Assembly: GCA_947467375.1 (NCBI GenBank)
Contig: CANIHL010000002.1
Span: forward strand, 1 to 64,000
From: Acidimicrobiaceae bacterium
Lineage (GTDB): Bacteria; Actinomycetota; Acidimicrobiia; Acidimicrobiales; Ilumatobacteraceae
Length of the DNA: 64,000 nt
Direction: 5' to 3'
The notes beneath the pieces were generated by a model. That model was given only the letters and a program-made list of their open reading frames with translations, did no database searches and had not been told where the DNA came from. A program made the translations under genes and the position numbers. Within the stretch, counting starts at the first letter, position 1. Each line of letters begins with the position of its first letter. Shown here in pieces: positions 1-8,112 of this stretch.

Positions 1-43
1 TGATGTTATGCACAGAGTCATGTCTTCGTAGCACCGGTCGGGT

Positions 44-226
44 ATGGTCAAGGACATGACCGAAGCCCGCGAAGCAGCAGTAATCACCGAAGCCCTCACC
101 GTCATCGACGAGGCGCTCGCCAAAATGCTCAACCGTGAATTGGTATCAACCGAAGAAGTAGCAGACCTTCTGCTCGACGTTCGCGTGTTGCTTACAACTA
201 ACGCTTCTTCCACCACGCAAGCCTGA
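44..226 (+). CDS. small hypothetical protein
   Basis: A 60-residue acidic, helix-rich protein with no membrane segment or signal. A second in-frame ATG at 56 would give 56 residues. I do not recognise the family. It overlaps the end of the convergent acyltransferase gene by 29 bases. The open frame fills the space up to that gene and its codon use resembles the neighbours, so it is probably real. Confidence 0.5.
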   Translation: MVKDMTEAREAAVITEALTVIDEALAKMLNRELVSTEEVADLLLDVRVLLTTNASSTTQA

Positions 227-1667
227 AGCGTCGGCGCTTCGTAGGCGCATTGTCGCCGCGTAATGGTGCCGAATTTTTCGGCGCGTAATTTGCTAGTTCT
301 TGCATCGACCGTTCGATGCACTGTTTCAACAACACGGGGTAGGCAACCGCTTCGCTGTCAACATTCAGACCCATGTCGAGGCTGCCGTTGTAACTGAGCA
401 TGGTCAGGTTGAAGGCAACGCCGCCTAGTGGCCCAAGCGGGTAGTTCTCGAGCACCAGTCCGCCACAGATGTACAGCGGTATTCCGGCTCCGCGAACGTT
501 CGATGTGGCGAAGTCAACCGTTTGGCTTTGCGTGCGGGCAATGCGTGTGAGAACCGAAGTGGGCAACAGGCTGGATGCTGTTGCCAAGGTGTCGAGTTGT
601 GCGTTCTTCGAACCCTCACGCGCCGAATTGATCAATTCACTAATGGCAGCGAATCGTTCGGTAATGGGCATGTCGCTAGTTGGCACCAACATGCGCACCA
701 AGGTGAATGCGTTTCCACCCGAGTCTTCATTGCGCGTACTAATAGCCATGCTGGTACGAAGTGATTCAACCGGCATGCCAAGTTTGCGGTGGTAGCTGCC
801 AGCAGCATCGGCGGCAGCGGTGAGGAACGCAGTGTTCAACTTGCCACCAAGTGCACGCGAGGCGTCCATCATGGTGCGGTACGGCGCACGCAGCGTTTCG
901 GTTTGACGTTGCAACGAGCGCTGTGTCCACAGTGGCGAACGAGCAGGGTCAACGCTGTTCAGTTCGTTCATCAGTCCGCGCACAGTTGCTGCGGCTTGCG
1001 TGCCAAGTGCTGGCAGTTGCGATGGGTCTTGCAATAACTCGCGCACTTGTCGCAATGCGCCGAGTGGTGCGCGCATCACGTCTTGAAACGACGAGTTCAG
1101 TAAGTCGGAAGCAGATGACGTGCTTGGCTCTGGCTCGCTAAACAGCGCAGGGTCAAGTGGTGGCGGTGGGTTTGCATCGCGTTCAAGGTCAAGAAACTGC
1201 ATCGACAACGCCACGCCACCTTGGCCATCGGTAATGGTGTGGTGCAACTTTTGAATGACAGCCGACTTGCCGCCTTCAAGTCCGTCAATCACCGTAAATT
1301 GCCACAGTGGGCGAGTGCGGTCGAATGCGTCGGCAACAAGCAGTGTTGCAAGATCCAGCAGTTGGCGCATGGTGCCAGGGGCTGGCAACGCCATTCGTCG
1401 AACGTGATGCGCAATGTTGAATTCGGTGTCTGCAACCCAACGCGGTGGGCCTAGCGATACAGGCGCTGGTTGCACGCGCTGACGCAACCGCGGAATAACT
1501 CGCGAAGCACGGTCCATTCGCGCAACAAATGCATCGAAGTTTGGCGCACGATCAAGAATGGTGATGTTGGCAAACGTAGAAGTAAGGAACGGATCTTTTT
1601 CTGCTCTCCACATCAATGCCTCGGCATCGCTCATGCGATCTTCAAAGCGAGGCATGTCGTGGTTCAT
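198..1667 (-). CDS. WS/DGAT-family O-acyltransferase
   Basis: A 489-residue wax ester synthase / diacylglycerol acyltransferase family protein, the normal family length. The acyl-transfer motif HHxxxDG (HHTITDG) is at about residue 142, and the N-terminus (MSDAEALMWRAE) is typical of the family. These enzymes move an acyl group from acyl-CoA to diacylglycerol or a fatty alcohol for storage lipid. I chose the ATG at 1667 because it forms a 4-base ATGA overlap with the stop of the upstream DsbA-like gene; an ATG 14 codons earlier lies inside that gene. It is the last gene of a six-gene operon that also encodes a PAP2 phosphatase. Substrate preference (wax ester or triacylglycerol) cannot be told from sequence. 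Confidence 0.9.
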   Translation of the reverse strand: MNHDMPRFEDRMSDAEALMWRAEKDPFLTSTFANITILDRAPNFDAFVARMDRASRVIPRLRQRVQPAPVSLGPPRWVADTEFNIAHHVRRMALPAPGTMRQLLDLATLLVADAFDRTRPLWQFTVIDGLEGGKSAVIQKLHHTITDGQGGVALSMQFLDLERDANPPPPLDPALFSEPEPSTSSASDLLNSSFQDVMRAPLGALRQVRELLQDPSQLPALGTQAAATVRGLMNELNSVDPARSPLWTQRSLQRQTETLRAPYRTMMDASRALGGKLNTAFLTAAADAAGSYHRKLGMPVESLRTSMAISTRNEDSGGNAFTLVRMLVPTSDMPITERFAAISELINSAREGSKNAQLDTLATASSLLPTSVLTRIARTQSQTVDFATSNVRGAGIPLYICGGLVLENYPLGPLGGVAFNLTMLSYNGSLDMGLNVDSEAVAYPVLLKQCIERSMQELANYAPKNSAPLRGDNAPTKRRRFRLAWWKKR

Positions 1668-2269
1668 CGAGGAACCGAAGTGTGCTTGAACTCGTTCAGT
1701 ATGTCCCAACCGATGTTGTCAAGAATGCGATCAATAGTTGACGTCGCAAGTTGTGCGTCACCCATTGGGCGATCCAACAATCGAACGAACACAGCCTTGC
1801 TGCCAACAATGAACGTTGGTACACCCCACACCGAATGCGTGCGCCCGTATGACGTGTGCTCTTCCTTGATGGTGGCAAGCGGGCGACCGCTGTCTACTTC
1901 TGTCCACATGGCGTCCACATCTACGCCGTGTTCACCAATCACTTCGCTCAACGGTGCGCGCTCGCGCAAATTTCCGTTTTGTGTATGGCGGTATTCGTAC
2001 AACGCATGATGCATGTTCAAAAACTTGTCGGGCTGTGTGTCACGCACGGCAATGGATGCTTGCAGCGCAAGAATGCCGGTGTCGTCTTGCGGACGATCCC
2101 AAATGTCGGTTTCACCTTCTTCAACATGAGCTTGTCCCAAGCAAAACGGAGTGAACTTCACATTCCATGATGCGCCTGCTTTCAGCGCAGTGGACACATG
2201 GTCGTGCACAATGCGGCCGTATGGGCAGCGGTAGTCGTAAGTGAGGGCAAACGTTGGGGTTGAGGTCAT
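1664..2269 (-). CDS. DsbA-fold thioredoxin-like oxidoreductase
   Basis: A 201-residue DsbA / 2-hydroxychromene-2-carboxylate isomerase-like protein. The active-site position reads CPYG at about residue 15, so only one of the usual two cysteines is present. The cis-proline loop is VPTFIV near residue 153. It lacks a signal peptide and so should be cytoplasmic. Actinobacterial relatives include mycothiol-dependent reductases, and the single cysteine favours a thiol-transferase or isomerase role over disulfide formation. It overlaps both neighbours by 4 bases (ATGA), so it is translationally coupled between PAP2 and WS/DGAT. The substrate is unknown. Confidence 0.8.
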   Translation of the reverse strand: MTSTPTFALTYDYRCPYGRIVHDHVSTALKAGASWNVKFTPFCLGQAHVEEGETDIWDRPQDDTGILALQASIAVRDTQPDKFLNMHHALYEYRHTQNGNLRERAPLSEVIGEHGVDVDAMWTEVDSGRPLATIKEEHTSYGRTHSVWGVPTFIVGSKAVFVRLLDRPMGDAQLATSTIDRILDNIGWDILNEFKHTSVPR

Positions 2270-2814
2270 ATGAGATGTATAGCGTTTAAAAACACCAAGC
2301 CCACAACGCCCATCAGGCTTCCTGCAATTGCACCACCCGCAACATCACTGGCGTGATGAATACGCACTCCAACTCGGCTGGTGGCAATGATCAGCGCAAA
2401 CACGTAAAACAGCACCACCCACGGCCAGGTGAAGAAATAAGTCAGTACGAGTGCCGAGAAAAATGCCGAAGAGGAGTGCCCGCTTGGGAAACTTGACGTT
2501 CGCGGTGTGCGCAACGCAAACCGTTCGTCGCCGCTTGTGGTGGGGCGACTGCGGCGAAACAGTCGCTTAATGCCTTGATTCAACAACAAACTTTCAATAC
2601 CGATCATGCTGGAAAACACCAACGCTTGTTGAAAGCGGTCGACGCTGCCAATGGCTCGTAGTAATCCAACGATGTGCCACAAAATTCCGAAGTCGCCTAC
2701 AGCGCTCGCAATGCTGAACACCACTTTGACGAACTTGTAGTCGCGAATGTGTTCGAGCGCGTCGTCTACCTTGTTGTCAAAGTTTTCAAATCGGGCAGTT
2801 GGATCAAAAGTCAT
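2266..2814 (-). CDS. PAP2-superfamily membrane phosphatase
   Basis: A 182-residue integral membrane phosphatase. All three PAP2 motifs are visible: KRLFRRSRP (KxxxxxxRP), FPSGHSS (PSGH) and SRVGVRIHHASD (SRxxxxxHxxxD). The family removes phosphate from phosphatidic acid or polyprenyl pyrophosphate at the membrane. About four to five hydrophobic helices surround the motifs. Four-base overlaps join it to the nuclease gene upstream and the DsbA-like gene downstream. Sharing an operon with a WS/DGAT acyltransferase suggests that it makes the diacylglycerol the acyltransferase uses; that is inference. Confidence 0.9.
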   Translation of the reverse strand: MTFDPTARFENFDNKVDDALEHIRDYKFVKVVFSIASAVGDFGILWHIVGLLRAIGSVDRFQQALVFSSMIGIESLLLNQGIKRLFRRSRPTTSGDERFALRTPRTSSFPSGHSSSAFFSALVLTYFFTWPWVVLFYVFALIIATSRVGVRIHHASDVAGGAIAGSLMGVVGLVFLNAIHLI

Positions 2815-3635
2815 GCGGCAGGACGAGGATATTTCACCGCAGCGCCAACCTCTGCATCGGCTGGGTTTCCGCCAAATTCAGGGCACCAGTCTTTAAACGA
2901 ACAGAAGTTGCACAGCGCACTTTTCTTTGTGGGGAAGTTGCCTGTGGTGCATGCATTGGAAATGGTTTTGTACAGCGCCGAAGTTTTGGTCACTACAAAC
3001 TTCATGGTTTGTTCCGTCACTGCACGTGTGTGCCGAATGCCGTCTTTCACGAACATGAGGCTTACCTTTGCGGGAGCTTCGCCGCGCATTTCGCGCAGCA
3101 TGTAGGCGTACATGTGCAATTGCTGCATCTTTGCGTCAACGTCTTGTTCGCGAGGAGCCTTGCCGGTTTTGTAGTCGCTAATAACAAGGTTGCCTTCGGC
3201 GTCGCGTTCAATGCGGTCAACATATCCGCGCAATCCAAAATCATTTATTGGTGCTTGCACCCACAGTTCCAAGTCCACCACGTTCACGCTTTTTGGGTCT
3301 TCCATGCGCAGGTAACTCTTCACCAACGCATCGCAGTCTTTCCAGAACGCTTCGAGTTGAGTTTCGTTCAGGTTCAATCCGGTGATGTCATACGTTGGTT
3401 CAAACTCGGTGCGTGCGGTGTGCGCAAAATTCAATGCAGCTTCTTCGGTGCGTTGTGCTGGTTCAAGACCAAACAGCAGCTCGAGTGCGCGGTGAACCAC
3501 ATTTCCTTTTACTGCAGCAACGCTTGGCGGTTGCGGAAGTTTCTGAATATTTTGAAAACGAAACTGCAATGGGCAGTTTTGAAACGTGCTGGTGCTCGAT
3601 GGCGAGAGAGCTTCAGGAATGGGCCATGTGGTCAT
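2811..3635 (-). CDS. RecB/Cas4-like PD-(D/E)XK nuclease
   Basis: A 274-residue nuclease of the RecB/AddB/Cas4 family. The N-terminal part has a conserved cysteine (FQNCPLQF) and the GxxxHxxLE helix (GNVVHRALELL). The catalytic core has GYVDRIERD followed by ISDYKTGK, supplying the Asp and the D/E-x-K pair. The C-terminal CNFCSFKDWC group, with the N-terminal cysteine, would make the iron-sulfur cluster typical of this family. The start at 3635 gives an ATGA overlap with the upstream hydrolase gene. Actinobacteria often have a single stand-alone gene like this; its precise repair role is unknown. Confidence 0.88.
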   Translation of the reverse strand: MTTWPIPEALSPSSTSTFQNCPLQFRFQNIQKLPQPPSVAAVKGNVVHRALELLFGLEPAQRTEEAALNFAHTARTEFEPTYDITGLNLNETQLEAFWKDCDALVKSYLRMEDPKSVNVVDLELWVQAPINDFGLRGYVDRIERDAEGNLVISDYKTGKAPREQDVDAKMQQLHMYAYMLREMRGEAPAKVSLMFVKDGIRHTRAVTEQTMKFVVTKTSALYKTISNACTTGNFPTKKSALCNFCSFKDWCPEFGGNPADAEVGAAVKYPRPAA

Positions 3636-4495
3636 GTCAGTGTCGTTTCTATAGAGGAAATCAATTGGGCGATGCGCTGGGGGTCTTGCATTGGTCCGAA
3701 ATGGCCAAGGTCGTCCCACTGCACAAACGTGCTGCCCGGTATTGCATCAGCAAGTGGCTTGGCAAAGGAGGCTGGTGTCATGGGGATCATTGCACCTGAA
3801 ACTATCCACACGGGCATGCGCAGTTTTTCTAGGTCGTTCCATGTCTCATGTAACGCACCCGATTCATAGGTTCGTGCTTCGTGTTCTGGCTGGCACTTCA
3901 GCGAAACGGTGTTGTCGTCGTTTTCTCGGAATCCGAAGCGCACGTAGTCGCTTAACACTTCAGGAGTGAATACATTCAGCGGCGGTTTGGCCGAGTAGTT
4001 GGCAATCGCTTCATCGAATGATGCAAACGTGTTGCGTCGCCTACGGGCGCCTTCCGAAAGCGGGCTTGGTCCGCCAGCGTCGCCTTTTTCGCGTGTAATT
4101 GGCGGAAAAATAATTGGCTCAAACAACACCAGTGCGCGAAACAATTCGGGTTCGCGCAATGTGGCCATCACCAACGCAGCGCCACCCATGCTGTGGCCAA
4201 ATGCAATTGATGGTCCGTTGTCACGCGCAACATGTTGTGCAACAACTTGCGCGTCGTCGCCATACCCGCCCCAATTCACTTGCCAATCGTGGGGAAGCGT
4301 TGCGTCTCCGTAGCCCCGGTAGTCAAACGAATAACAATGTGCTTTATCGGCAAGCAACGCGGCAGTGCTATTGAAGCAGCGACCATGAAACCCTGTTGCG
4401 TGCGAAAACAACACGCTGCCAAGCGCTGAACTTGGTGCGTAGTCGTAAATAGGAATGTCCACGCCATCGCTAGATGCAACGTGGGCAGTGATCAC
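3632..4495 (-). CDS. alpha/beta hydrolase
   Basis: A 287-residue alpha/beta-hydrolase. The oxyanion-hole region has SHATGFHG, the nucleophile elbow is GHSMGG near residue 100, and the C-terminal histidine is in LGHFGPM. It begins with GTG at 4495. It has no signal peptide, so it acts in the cytoplasm. It follows the SDR gene by 15 bases and overlaps the nuclease gene by 4, so it is second in the operon. The substrate is not predictable; an ester or lipid role would suit the neighbours. Confidence 0.85.
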   Translation of the reverse strand: MITAHVASSDGVDIPIYDYAPSSALGSVLFSHATGFHGRCFNSTAALLADKAHCYSFDYRGYGDATLPHDWQVNWGGYGDDAQVVAQHVARDNGPSIAFGHSMGGAALVMATLREPELFRALVLFEPIIFPPITREKGDAGGPSPLSEGARRRRNTFASFDEAIANYSAKPPLNVFTPEVLSDYVRFGFRENDDNTVSLKCQPEHEARTYESGALHETWNDLEKLRMPVWIVSGAMIPMTPASFAKPLADAIPGSTFVQWDDLGHFGPMQDPQRIAQLISSIETTLT

Positions 4496-4510
4496 AGTGG
4501 TGCGATCGTG

Positions 4511-5413
4511 TTACTTCAAGTACGGAAGGAACATTGAAGTTTCCTCGCCGATGTTGGCAGGAACTTTGTATCCCTCTTCGTTACGAATTTGTGTGAAGTT
4601 GTCGCGCACATCTTCCATGGTCAGGTTCGGGTTGTGGTAACCCTCGGTCTCGGCAATGAACACACGCGCAACACGTCCGCCACCAACGCTGTACACCTCG
4701 CCGCTAACAGGGCACTCATCGTGGGCTAGGTATGCAACGATCGGCGAAATAAGTCCAGGCTGCAACTTCTCGGCCATGGCACCGCTGAACAAACTCTCGG
4801 TCATGCGGGTAAGCGCAAGTGGGGCAATGGCGTTTGCCTTGATGTTGTACTTCGCACCTTCAACTGCAAGCACGCGCGTGAAACCAACGAGTCCCATTTT
4901 TGCAGCGCCGTAATTGGTTTGACCAAAGTTGCCAAATATTCCGGCTGCCGATGATGTGGAAACAATGCGTCCGTAACCCTGCTCGCGCATCAACACGAAT
5001 GCTGGTTGTGTTACGTGGAATGCACCTTTCAAGTGCACATCAAACACGGGGTTCATCAACGATGGGTCCATGTTGTGAAAGCTCTTGTCGCGCAAAATTC
5101 CCGCGTTGTTAATGACGATGTCTACGCGACCGAATGCTTTCACTGCGCCAGCAACAATCGCTTCGCCGCCTTCAGGAGTTGACACGCTGTTGGTGTCGGC
5201 AACTGCTTCGCCGCCAAGCGAGATAATTTCGTCCACCACTTTTTGCGCGGCACCTTTGTCGCTGCCACTGCCGTCTACTGCGCCGCCTAGGTCGTTCACC
5301 ACCACGAGTGCCCCACGTGAAGCCATCAATAGGGCGTGCTGGCGTCCAAGGCCACCGCCTGCGCCCGTAATAATGGCTACTTTGCCGTCATATCCAAGAT
5401 CTGCAGTGTTCAT
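4511..5413 (-). CDS. SDR-family dehydrogenase, 17-beta-HSD4-like
   Basis: A 300-residue short-chain dehydrogenase. The cofactor motif is TGAGGGLG near residue 17, then NNAG at about 105, and the catalytic Ser with YGAAK (Tyr/Lys) near 170. The NDLGG stretch after strand 2 and the long C-terminal tail match the hydroxyacyl-CoA dehydrogenase part of peroxisomal multifunctional enzyme 2. That predicts a role in beta-oxidation of branched or steroid-like acyl-CoAs. GGGAG lies just before the ATG. It is the first gene of the operon and is divergent from the acyl-CoA ligase with 48 bases between starts. A paralogue lies at 12737. Confidence 0.88.
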   Translation of the reverse strand: MNTADLGYDGKVAIITGAGGGLGRQHALLMASRGALVVVNDLGGAVDGSGSDKGAAQKVVDEIISLGGEAVADTNSVSTPEGGEAIVAGAVKAFGRVDIVINNAGILRDKSFHNMDPSLMNPVFDVHLKGAFHVTQPAFVLMREQGYGRIVSTSSAAGIFGNFGQTNYGAAKMGLVGFTRVLAVEGAKYNIKANAIAPLALTRMTESLFSGAMAEKLQPGLISPIVAYLAHDECPVSGEVYSVGGGRVARVFIAETEGYHNPNLTMEDVRDNFTQIRNEEGYKVPANIGEETSMFLPYLK

Positions 5414-5448
5414 CTAGGGGCTCCCTTGTGCTCGATTTGCACCAAGAC

Positions 5449-5454
5449 TAGTTT
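5449..5454 (+). promoter_or_regulatory. leaderless-type -10 element, acyl-CoA ligase
   Basis: TAGTTT (TANNNT class) ends 7 bases before the ATG at 5462, the spacing expected if transcription starts on or next to the start codon. Confidence 0.5.
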
Positions 5455-5461
5455 CTGCAAC

Positions 5462-7030
5462 ATGACTATTGACATTCGAGACATTGCAGGAATCGTGCGT
5501 ACGCACGCCGCAAGCCAGCCGAACAACGTGGCGCTCATTCAAGGTGACCGCACCCAAACATGGGGACAGTTGTATGTGCGTGCATGCAAGGTGGCCAATG
5601 CGCTGAAGGCAGCTGGAGTGGGTCCGCAAGATCGCGTGGCTTTTCTGGACAAGAACGGCATTGACCACTTTGAGGTGTTCTATGCGTGCGCATTGCTGAA
5701 CGCGGTCAGTGTGGATATCAACTGGCGCCTCGCTCCACCAGAAGTTGCCTACATCGTGAACGACTCGCAAGCAAAGGTGCTCATTGTGGGGCCGGATTTC
5801 GTTCCTGTACTCGATGCAATTGCAGGCGACATTGTGAACGCCAAGACAATTGTGGTCATTGGTGGACACAGCAAGTTTCCGTCGTATGAAGATTTCTCAA
5901 ATAGCGGAGCAACATCAGACCCACATGCACCAATCGCGGCAGATGACGTTGCGTTCCAGTTGTATTCAAGTGGAACAACGGGCAGGCCAAAAGGCGTCAT
6001 GCTCACCAACACCAACTTCTTTGCGCTCATCCCGTTCGCAGCAGAGGTATGGCAGTTCACCGATCGCACGGTGAACTTGGTTGCGATGCCACTGTTTCAC
6101 ATTGGTGGTGGCGGTTGGGCTACTGCTGGTATGGCTCTTGGTGCGAAGTCGGTCATTGTTCGCGATGTGAACCCAGCCGAGTTGGTAACACTCATTGGCA
6201 AGCATCGAATTACGCACGGCTTCTTGGTACCCGCGCTGTTGCAGTTCATGTTGATGGTTCCCGATGTGGACAAAGCCGACTACTCAAGTCTCGAACTCAT
6301 TGCGTATGGTGCTTCACCGATTTCCGAAGAAGTACTTGCTGCGTCGATGAAAACGTTTAAGACCAACTTCATGCAAATTTATGGTCTCACTGAAACAACT
6401 GGCGCAACCACCATCCTCATGCCAGAAGATCACGATCTCACCGGGCCAAAGCGCAAGCTATTGCGTTCGTGCGGAAAAATAGTTCCAGGAATGTTGCTTC
6501 GTGTTGTCGATTCCGAAACCGGTAACGACATGCCTGTCGGTGAAGTGGGAGAAATTTGGGTGAAGGGTGGCCAAGTAATGAAGGGCTACTGGAACATGCC
6601 AGAAGAAACCGCGAAGTCCATTACCGCTGAAGGTTGGTTTAAAACTGGTGACGCTGCGTACTTGGACGAAGAAAATTATGTGTACATCTTCGATCGTGTA
6701 AAAGACATGATCGTCTCTGGTGGCGAAAACGTGTATCCGGCTGAAGTAGAAAACGCCCTTATGGCTCACCCTGCAATTGCCGACGTGGCGGTCATTGGTG
6801 TGCCCGATGAAAAGTGGGGCGAGGTGCCTAAGGCAATGGTCGTTCGCAAGCCTGATGTCGAGGTGACCGAGGAAGAAATCATTGCCTTTGCCAAGCAACA
6901 CCTGGCGGGCTTTAAGTGCCCGAAGTCGGTGAACTGGGTAGACGCCCTGCCGCGTAACCCAAGCGGAAAGATCCTGAAAAAAGACTTGCGTGCGCCGTTC
7001 TGGGAAGGTCGAACTCGCAAAGTCAACTAA
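5462..7030 (+). CDS. acyl-CoA synthetase (AMP-binding, FadD-like)
   Basis: A 522-residue adenylate-forming ligase that activates a carboxylic acid as acyl-AMP and then acyl-CoA. Motifs include the P-loop-like YSSGTTGRPKG, the adenine motif YGLTETTGAT, the hinge GWFKTGD...DRVKDMIVSGGENVYP, and the C-terminal PRNPSGKILKK with the catalytic lysine. The frame stays open upstream, but the start at 5462 fits the family N-terminus and a leaderless -10 element. The LLM oxidoreductase and serine hydrolase genes follow on the same strand with gaps of 21 and 2 bases. The substrate, probably a fatty or sterol-side-chain acid, is inference. Confidence 0.93.
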   Translation: MTIDIRDIAGIVRTHAASQPNNVALIQGDRTQTWGQLYVRACKVANALKAAGVGPQDRVAFLDKNGIDHFEVFYACALLNAVSVDINWRLAPPEVAYIVNDSQAKVLIVGPDFVPVLDAIAGDIVNAKTIVVIGGHSKFPSYEDFSNSGATSDPHAPIAADDVAFQLYSSGTTGRPKGVMLTNTNFFALIPFAAEVWQFTDRTVNLVAMPLFHIGGGGWATAGMALGAKSVIVRDVNPAELVTLIGKHRITHGFLVPALLQFMLMVPDVDKADYSSLELIAYGASPISEEVLAASMKTFKTNFMQIYGLTETTGATTILMPEDHDLTGPKRKLLRSCGKIVPGMLLRVVDSETGNDMPVGEVGEIWVKGGQVMKGYWNMPEETAKSITAEGWFKTGDAAYLDEENYVYIFDRVKDMIVSGGENVYPAEVENALMAHPAIADVAVIGVPDEKWGEVPKAMVVRKPDVEVTEEEIIAFAKQHLAGFKCPKSVNWVDALPRNPSGKILKKDLRAPFWEGRTRKVN

Positions 7031-7038
7031 GCCCGATC

Positions 7039-7044
7039 TAGTCT
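7039..7044 (+). promoter_or_regulatory. leaderless-type -10 element, LLM oxidoreductase
   Basis: TAGTCT ends 7 bases before the ATG at 7052. It sits just after the stop of the acyl-CoA ligase and may give this gene its own transcript. Confidence 0.45.
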
Positions 7045-7051
7045 CATCATC

Positions 7052-8110
7052 ATGAAACTTTCCATGATGATCAACTACATCTCCGACTTTCAGTCATCGG
7101 CAAAGCAAGTTGTAGAGCTTGAAAAAGTAGGTCTCGACATGGTGTGGGTAGCTGAGGCATATTCATACGACTCCATTTCGCAAATTGGTTACCTTGCTGC
7201 GGTCACCAACAAAATGGAAATTGGTACCGGAATTATCAACGTGTACTCGCGTACACCTGCACTTGTTGCCATGACGGCAGCTGGTTGCGACTACGTAAGT
7301 AACGGTCGTTTTGTTCTTGGGCTTGGCGCATCTGGCGCACAAGTCATTGAAGGCTTCCACGGCATGCCGTACGAAAAGCCACTGCAGCGCACGAAGGAAT
7401 ACATCGACATCTGTCGCGAAGTATGGAAGCGCGAGAAGCCACTTTCATACCAGGGCAAAACTGTCGAAGCACCGTTGCCGGCAGGACAGGGAACTGGACT
7501 TGGTAAAGCTTTGAAACTCATTAACCATCCAGTGCGCAATGACATTCCAATTTGGTGGGCGAGCCTCATGGGTAAGAGCGTTGAAGCAACTGCAGAAATT
7601 GCAGACGGTTGGATGCCAATTTTCTTCTACCCAGAAAAATATATGAACGTGTGGGGCGATGCATTGAAGGCTGGTTATGCCAAGCGCGATGCATCACGTC
7701 CGAAGATGGACATTCAAGCTGGCGGAATGCTTGCAATCGATGAATCACTCACTGGTGAAGATCAACAAAAAGTGTTGGACTTCGCTCGACCAAGCACTGC
7801 GTTGTACGTGGGTGGCATGGGCGCTCGTGGCAAAAACTTCTACAACGACATTTGCAAGGCATACGGATACGAAAAAGAGGCCGTTGAAATTCAGGACTTG
7901 TACCTAGATGGCAAGAAGCAAGAAGCTGCTGCAAAAATTCCTGCAGAGTGGTTGTTGAACTCGCACTTGGTTGGACCAAAGAATTTCATAAAAGAGCGCT
8001 TGGCCGCATTTAAAGAAGCCGGCGTCACCGTGTTGCAAGTAAACCCAATTGGTCCAGATGCAGTGCAGCAAGTTGAATTGCTGCGCAGCCTCATGGACGA
8101 CGTTAAGTAA
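7052..8110 (+). CDS. LLM-class (F420-type) oxidoreductase
   Basis: A 352-residue luciferase-like monooxygenase-fold protein. Visible family landmarks are the N-terminal strand KLSMMINY, the segment DMVWVAEAYSYD, the EIGTGIINVYSRTP strand and loop, and GRFVLGLGASG. Actinobacterial members usually use coenzyme F420 and oxidise or reduce alcohols, ketones or C=C bonds. It lies between an acyl-CoA ligase and a serine hydrolase, which suggests lipid or xenobiotic catabolism. Flavin (FMN) use cannot be excluded. Confidence 0.88.
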   Translation: MKLSMMINYISDFQSSAKQVVELEKVGLDMVWVAEAYSYDSISQIGYLAAVTNKMEIGTGIINVYSRTPALVAMTAAGCDYVSNGRFVLGLGASGAQVIEGFHGMPYEKPLQRTKEYIDICREVWKREKPLSYQGKTVEAPLPAGQGTGLGKALKLINHPVRNDIPIWWASLMGKSVEATAEIADGWMPIFFYPEKYMNVWGDALKAGYAKRDASRPKMDIQAGGMLAIDESLTGEDQQKVLDFARPSTALYVGGMGARGKNFYNDICKAYGYEKEAVEIQDLYLDGKKQEAAAKIPAEWLLNSHLVGPKNFIKERLAAFKEAGVTVLQVNPIGPDAVQQVELLRSLMDDVK

Positions 8111-8112
8111 TC

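Noticed and set aside
2799-3869. A 356-codon open frame on the plus strand
   Set aside because: It is antisense to the RecB-like nuclease and alpha/beta-hydrolase genes, both with clear motifs, and its translation is rich in Cys, His and Trp with no family pattern.
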